DNA from: Lachnospiraceae bacterium
GTDB taxonomy: Bacteria; Bacillota; Clostridia; Lachnospirales; Lachnospiraceae
Assembly: GCA_009774345.1 (NCBI GenBank)
Contig: VSNR01000211.1
Span: 1 to 6,728, forward strand
Reading direction: 5' to 3'
Length of the DNA: 6,728 nt
Within the stretch, counting starts at the first letter, position 1. Every line of letters begins with the position of its first letter. Below are positions 4,327-6,728 of this stretch, piece by piece. Below the pieces are notes generated by a model. The model searched no databases. It was given only the letters and a program-made list of their open reading frames with translations, and was not told the DNA's origin. The position numbers and the translations under genes were made by a program.

Positions 4327-6417
4327 TTATACGTCCGCAGAATCCGCTACCTTGTTTGCTCTCGCTTTCACCTGCGCATCCTGAATATCGTTTGGTGTCT
4401 GCTCGTATCTTGTCACTTCATACTCAAAGCTGCCGCGCCCGCCTGTCATGGAGCGAAGCACGGTGCAGTAGCCGGTCAGCTCCATCATCGGAATGTCTGC
4501 TTCGATCACCTGCTTGCCGTTTCCGATCGGATTCATGCCAAGCACTCTGCCGCGCCGCTTGTTCAGATCGCCCATAATATCGCCTGTGTAGCGTTCTGGC
4601 GCCGTCACTTTGAGCGATGCAATCGGCTCAAGCAGCACAGGTCCTGCCTCCATAAAGCCCTTCTTAAATGCCTGAATCGCTGCGGTCTTAAATGCCATTT
4701 CTGAGGAATCCACTGCATGATAAGAACCATCATACAAGATTCCTTTCACGCCTACAACTGGATAAGCAGCCAAAGGTCCTTTCAGGACAGATTCCTGCAT
4801 TCCTTTCTCTACAGCGGGGAAATAGTTCTTTGGAACAGCGCCGCCTACGACCTCCTGCTCAAACACATACGCTTTCTCCAAATCCCCAGACGGCTCAAAG
4901 CGCATCTTGACATGGCCATACTGTCCGTGTCCGCCGGACTGCTTTTTATACTTGTACTCCACATCTGATTTCTTCTTAATCGTCTCGCGGAATGCAATCT
5001 TGGGATCACTCAGTTCAATCTCACATTTGTACTCATTTGCCAAGCGGCTCTGGATAATCTCAAGCTGCTGGTCTCCGATACCGTAGAGCAATGTCTGCCT
5101 GTTCTCTACATCATTGACTACCTTCAGCGTCTGGTCTTCGTGCGACATCTTCTGCAATGCCTGTGAAACCTTGTCAATGTCCCCCTTGTTTGGCACCTTA
5201 TAGCGCTTTGCCGTATAAGGTTTGGAGATCTCAAACTTGCCGTACTCGATCACGGTCGCCTTCGTGGAGAGCGTGTTGCCTGTCCTCGCAGCCGTGAGCT
5301 TGGCAATCGCGCCGATATCGCCTGCATGAAGCTCGCTGATTTCAATGGGTTTGCTCCCCTGTAATATGTAAAGTTTATTTACTTTTTCCTCTATATCCTT
5401 ATCTTTATTATAGATCGTATCGTCCGCCTTAAATACGCCGGAACATACCTTAATCAGCGAATACTTGCCGATAAACGGGTCTACGATGGTCTTAAACACA
5501 TACGCTGACTTTGCCTTGGAAAAATCATAGTTTGCCTCAAAGACTTCATTGGTTTTCATATTAAAGCCTGCAAGCTGTCTGTTCTCAGGACTTGGCATAT
5601 ATTTCACAATATCGTCAAGCAGGGTGTATGTACCTTGGCATAACAGGCTAGAGCCCATGCTGATCGGAACGATTGAACTGTCAATGACATTGGTGCGCAG
5701 CGCCGCCCGAATCTCATTTTCAGAGAATGTCTCACCGCCAAAATACCGGTCCATAAACTCCTCGCTTGTCTCTGCTACCGCCTCCATCAAAGTATCTCTG
5801 TACAGGTTCAGATTGTCCATGCTGTAATCTGGGATTTCGCATGCCTCGACATCCTTGCCCTTCCAGCGGTTTCCTGTCTCGCTCACAACATTCACATACC
5901 CCACGAATTTCTCATTCTCCCTGATTGGGAAATGGAACGGCGCAATCTTCTTGCCGTACATCTCTGTGAGCTTCTCCACAACATTCTTAAATGACGCGTT
6001 GTCTGCATCCATTCCAGTCACATAAATCATTCTCGGCAGCTTATATTTCTCGCAAAGTTCCCAAGCCTTCTCTGTCCCTGCCTCGACACCGGATTTGCCC
6101 GATACCACTATGACCGCTGCATCTGCCGCACTGATTGCCTCCTCAACTTCGCCTATGAAATCAAAATATCCGGGTGTATCAAGAACATTGATCTTCACGC
6201 CATCCCACTCAATCGGTACGACAGAAGTACTAATGGAAATCCTTCTCTTCTGCTCTTCCTTGCCATAATCGCTGACTGTATTGCCGTCTTCCACTTTTCC
6301 CATGCGCGAAGTGATTCCTGACAGATATGCCATGGACTCCACGAGACTTGTCTTTCCAGCCCCGCCATGACCTAACAATACGACGTTTCGGATCTTATCA
6401 GTTGTGTAAATATTCAT
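4327..6417 (-). CDS. EF-G-like translational GTPase (EF-G paralog)
   Basis: This 696-residue protein has the whole five-domain layout of elongation factor G: a G domain up to about 275, domain II about 300-395, III about 400-478, IV about 480-595 (SGGHGQYGHV at 494-503; SYHAVDSSEMAFKTAA near 565-580) and V about 596-690 (TGDIMGDLNKRRG at 611-623). The G motifs differ from canonical EF-G. The P-loop GHGGAGKTS (16-24) is intact, but switch I reads RRISI instead of RGITI, G3 reads DTPGYFDF (Tyr84 replaces the catalytic His), and G4 reads TGMD (134-137) instead of NKMD. The Tyr at G3 is known from the EF-G-like/EF-G-2 group; the loss of both N and K in G4 is more unusual. It therefore probably binds ribosomes but may be a slow or altered GTPase, and is not the housekeeping fusA. 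Ribosome-binding site AGGAGG lies 8 nt before ATG. It appears monocistronic. Confidence 0.92.
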   Translation of the reverse strand: MNIYTTDKIRNVVLLGHGGAGKTSLVESMAYLSGITSRMGKVEDGNTVSDYGKEEQKRRISISTSVVPIEWDGVKINVLDTPGYFDFIGEVEEAISAADAAVIVVSGKSGVEAGTEKAWELCEKYKLPRMIYVTGMDADNASFKNVVEKLTEMYGKKIAPFHFPIRENEKFVGYVNVVSETGNRWKGKDVEACEIPDYSMDNLNLYRDTLMEAVAETSEEFMDRYFGGETFSENEIRAALRTNVIDSSIVPISMGSSLLCQGTYTLLDDIVKYMPSPENRQLAGFNMKTNEVFEANYDFSKAKSAYVFKTIVDPFIGKYSLIKVCSGVFKADDTIYNKDKDIEEKVNKLYILQGSKPIEISELHAGDIGAIAKLTAARTGNTLSTKATVIEYGKFEISKPYTAKRYKVPNKGDIDKVSQALQKMSHEDQTLKVVNDVENRQTLLYGIGDQQLEIIQSRLANEYKCEIELSDPKIAFRETIKKKSDVEYKYKKQSGGHGQYGHVKMRFEPSGDLEKAYVFEQEVVGGAVPKNYFPAVEKGMQESVLKGPLAAYPVVGVKGILYDGSYHAVDSSEMAFKTAAIQAFKKGFMEAGPVLLEPIASLKVTAPERYTGDIMGDLNKRRGRVLGMNPIGNGKQVIEADIPMMELTGYCTVLRSMTGGRGSFEYEVTRYEQTPNDIQDAQVKARANKVADSADV

Positions 6418-6438
6418 TGCAGCTACCTCCTATATGTG

Positions 6439-6469
6439 CGGGCAGAGTGAGATGAATCTTCTCTGCCCG
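6439..6469 (-). promoter_or_regulatory. Leader hairpin before the EF-G-like ribosome-binding site
   Basis: CGGGCAGAG (6439-6447) and CTCTGCCCG (6461-6469) form a perfect 9-bp stem with a 13-nt loop that can pair further inside (AGAT with ATCT). On the minus transcript the stem ends 7 nt before AGGAGG (6431-6426). It has no T tract, so it is not a terminator. It may stabilise the mRNA or tune initiation; no known riboswitch fold is recognised. Confidence 0.6.
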
Positions 6470-6535
6470 ATTAATGAAACCTATTACAATTTTACTATAT
6501 ATTTTCAGACAATACAATCTTTTTTGTGCATTTTG

Positions 6536-6565
6536 TATATATTATTTTGCATAAAATACTGTCTA
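6536..6565 (-). promoter_or_regulatory. Candidate promoter of the EF-G-like gene
   Basis: On the minus strand TAGACA (6565-6560, 5 of 6 matches) and TATATA (6541-6536) are separated by 18 nt, placing the start near 6529 and giving a leader of about 110 nt that includes the hairpin. A second candidate, TTGTAT (6517-6512) with TAAAAT (6494-6489) at 17 nt, is also possible. The region is very A+T rich, so neither can be preferred firmly. Confidence 0.35.
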
Positions 6566-6597
6566 AAAATTCGTGAGATTTGCTAAAGCTTTTTTGC

Positions 6598-6625
6598 TTG
6601 ACATATCTGTTTACAGATTTATGAT
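6598..6625 (+). promoter_or_regulatory. Consensus sigma-A promoter with a palindrome in the spacer
   Basis: TTGACA (6598-6603, perfect) and TATGAT (6620-6625, 5 of 6 matches) are 16 nt apart. Inside the spacer ATCTGT (6605-6610) and ACAGAT (6613-6618) are perfect inverted copies separated by TT, filling almost the whole spacer. This is the classical position for a repressor operator. Transcription would start near 6632 and give a leader of about 62 nt for the gene at 6694. Confidence 0.72.
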
Positions 6626-6693
6626 ACAATGTTAAAATATATTGCATGCCTTTCATTTTTTAACCTGTTAAACGAGAAAGGATTGAAAATATT

Positions 6694-6728
6694 ATGATAA
6701 TGAACAAATTCGGCTTTTTAAGTCTTGG
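6694..6728 (+). CDS. N-terminal start of an unidentified gene (partial)
   Basis: ATG at 6694 opens a frame (MIMNKFGFLSL...) that runs off the right edge after 11 codons. A ribosome-binding site (GAAAGGA, 11 nt upstream) and the strong promoter at 6598-6625 support a real gene. ATG at 6700 is an alternative start but is farther from the ribosome-binding site. Eleven residues are too few to name a function. Confidence 0.6.
   Translation, partial: MIMNKFGFLSL

Overview
The window looks like a chromosomal segment of a low- to mid-GC Firmicute, most likely a Lachnospiraceae-type clostridium. The signs are strong GGAGG ribosome-binding sites, sigma-A style promoters, an EF-G paralog with the clostridial 'EF-G-like' G motifs, a compact VanR/VanS-like two-component pair, and a lipoprotein that joins an Asp-box region to a solute-binding-protein tail. 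The species call is inference; the sequence has no rRNA, tRNA, CRISPR array or insertion sequence.

Left part (1-1022), accessory in character: the 3' end of an XRE-type regulator gene (2-208) is followed by a compact type II toxin-antitoxin operon, a RelB/DinJ-like antitoxin (368-577) and a YafQ-like mRNA interferase (581-853) with all the expected active-site histidines. A candidate promoter lies at 299-326 with a palindrome over its -35, and the operon ends in a clean intrinsic terminator with a TTCG loop at 906-940.

Middle part (1023-4322), a two-component locus: a lipoprotein gene on the minus strand (start 2067) is divergent from an OmpR-family response regulator (2310-2984) and a HAMP-poor sensor histidine kinase (3018-4322). 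The lipoprotein gene appears broken. Its Asp-box N-terminus (1609-2067) and its solute-binding-like C-terminus (1023-1655) are in different frames, and a large middle section seems to be gone. The divergent intergenic region holds the most striking signal in the window. Two copies of the same control element, TTTAGAG-N4-TTTAGAG-N10-(-10 hexamer), point outward in opposite directions, one towards the lipoprotein and one towards the regulator. This is the layout of PhoB/VanR-type activated promoters and predicts that the regulator activates both itself and the lipoprotein. A separate constitutive-looking promoter (2152-2179) and a 14-bp inverted repeat abutting the regulator's ribosome-binding site add further control.

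Right part (4323-6728): a full-length EF-G-like translational GTPase (4327-6417, minus strand) converges on the kinase gene with only 4 nt between stop codons. Its probable terminator (4174-4206) lies inside the kinase coding sequence. Upstream of the GTPase is a leader hairpin next to its ribosome-binding site. A divergent consensus promoter, with a palindrome filling the -35/-10 spacer, drives a gene that is cut off by the right end of the window (from 6694). No gene-free stretch exceeds 300 bases.
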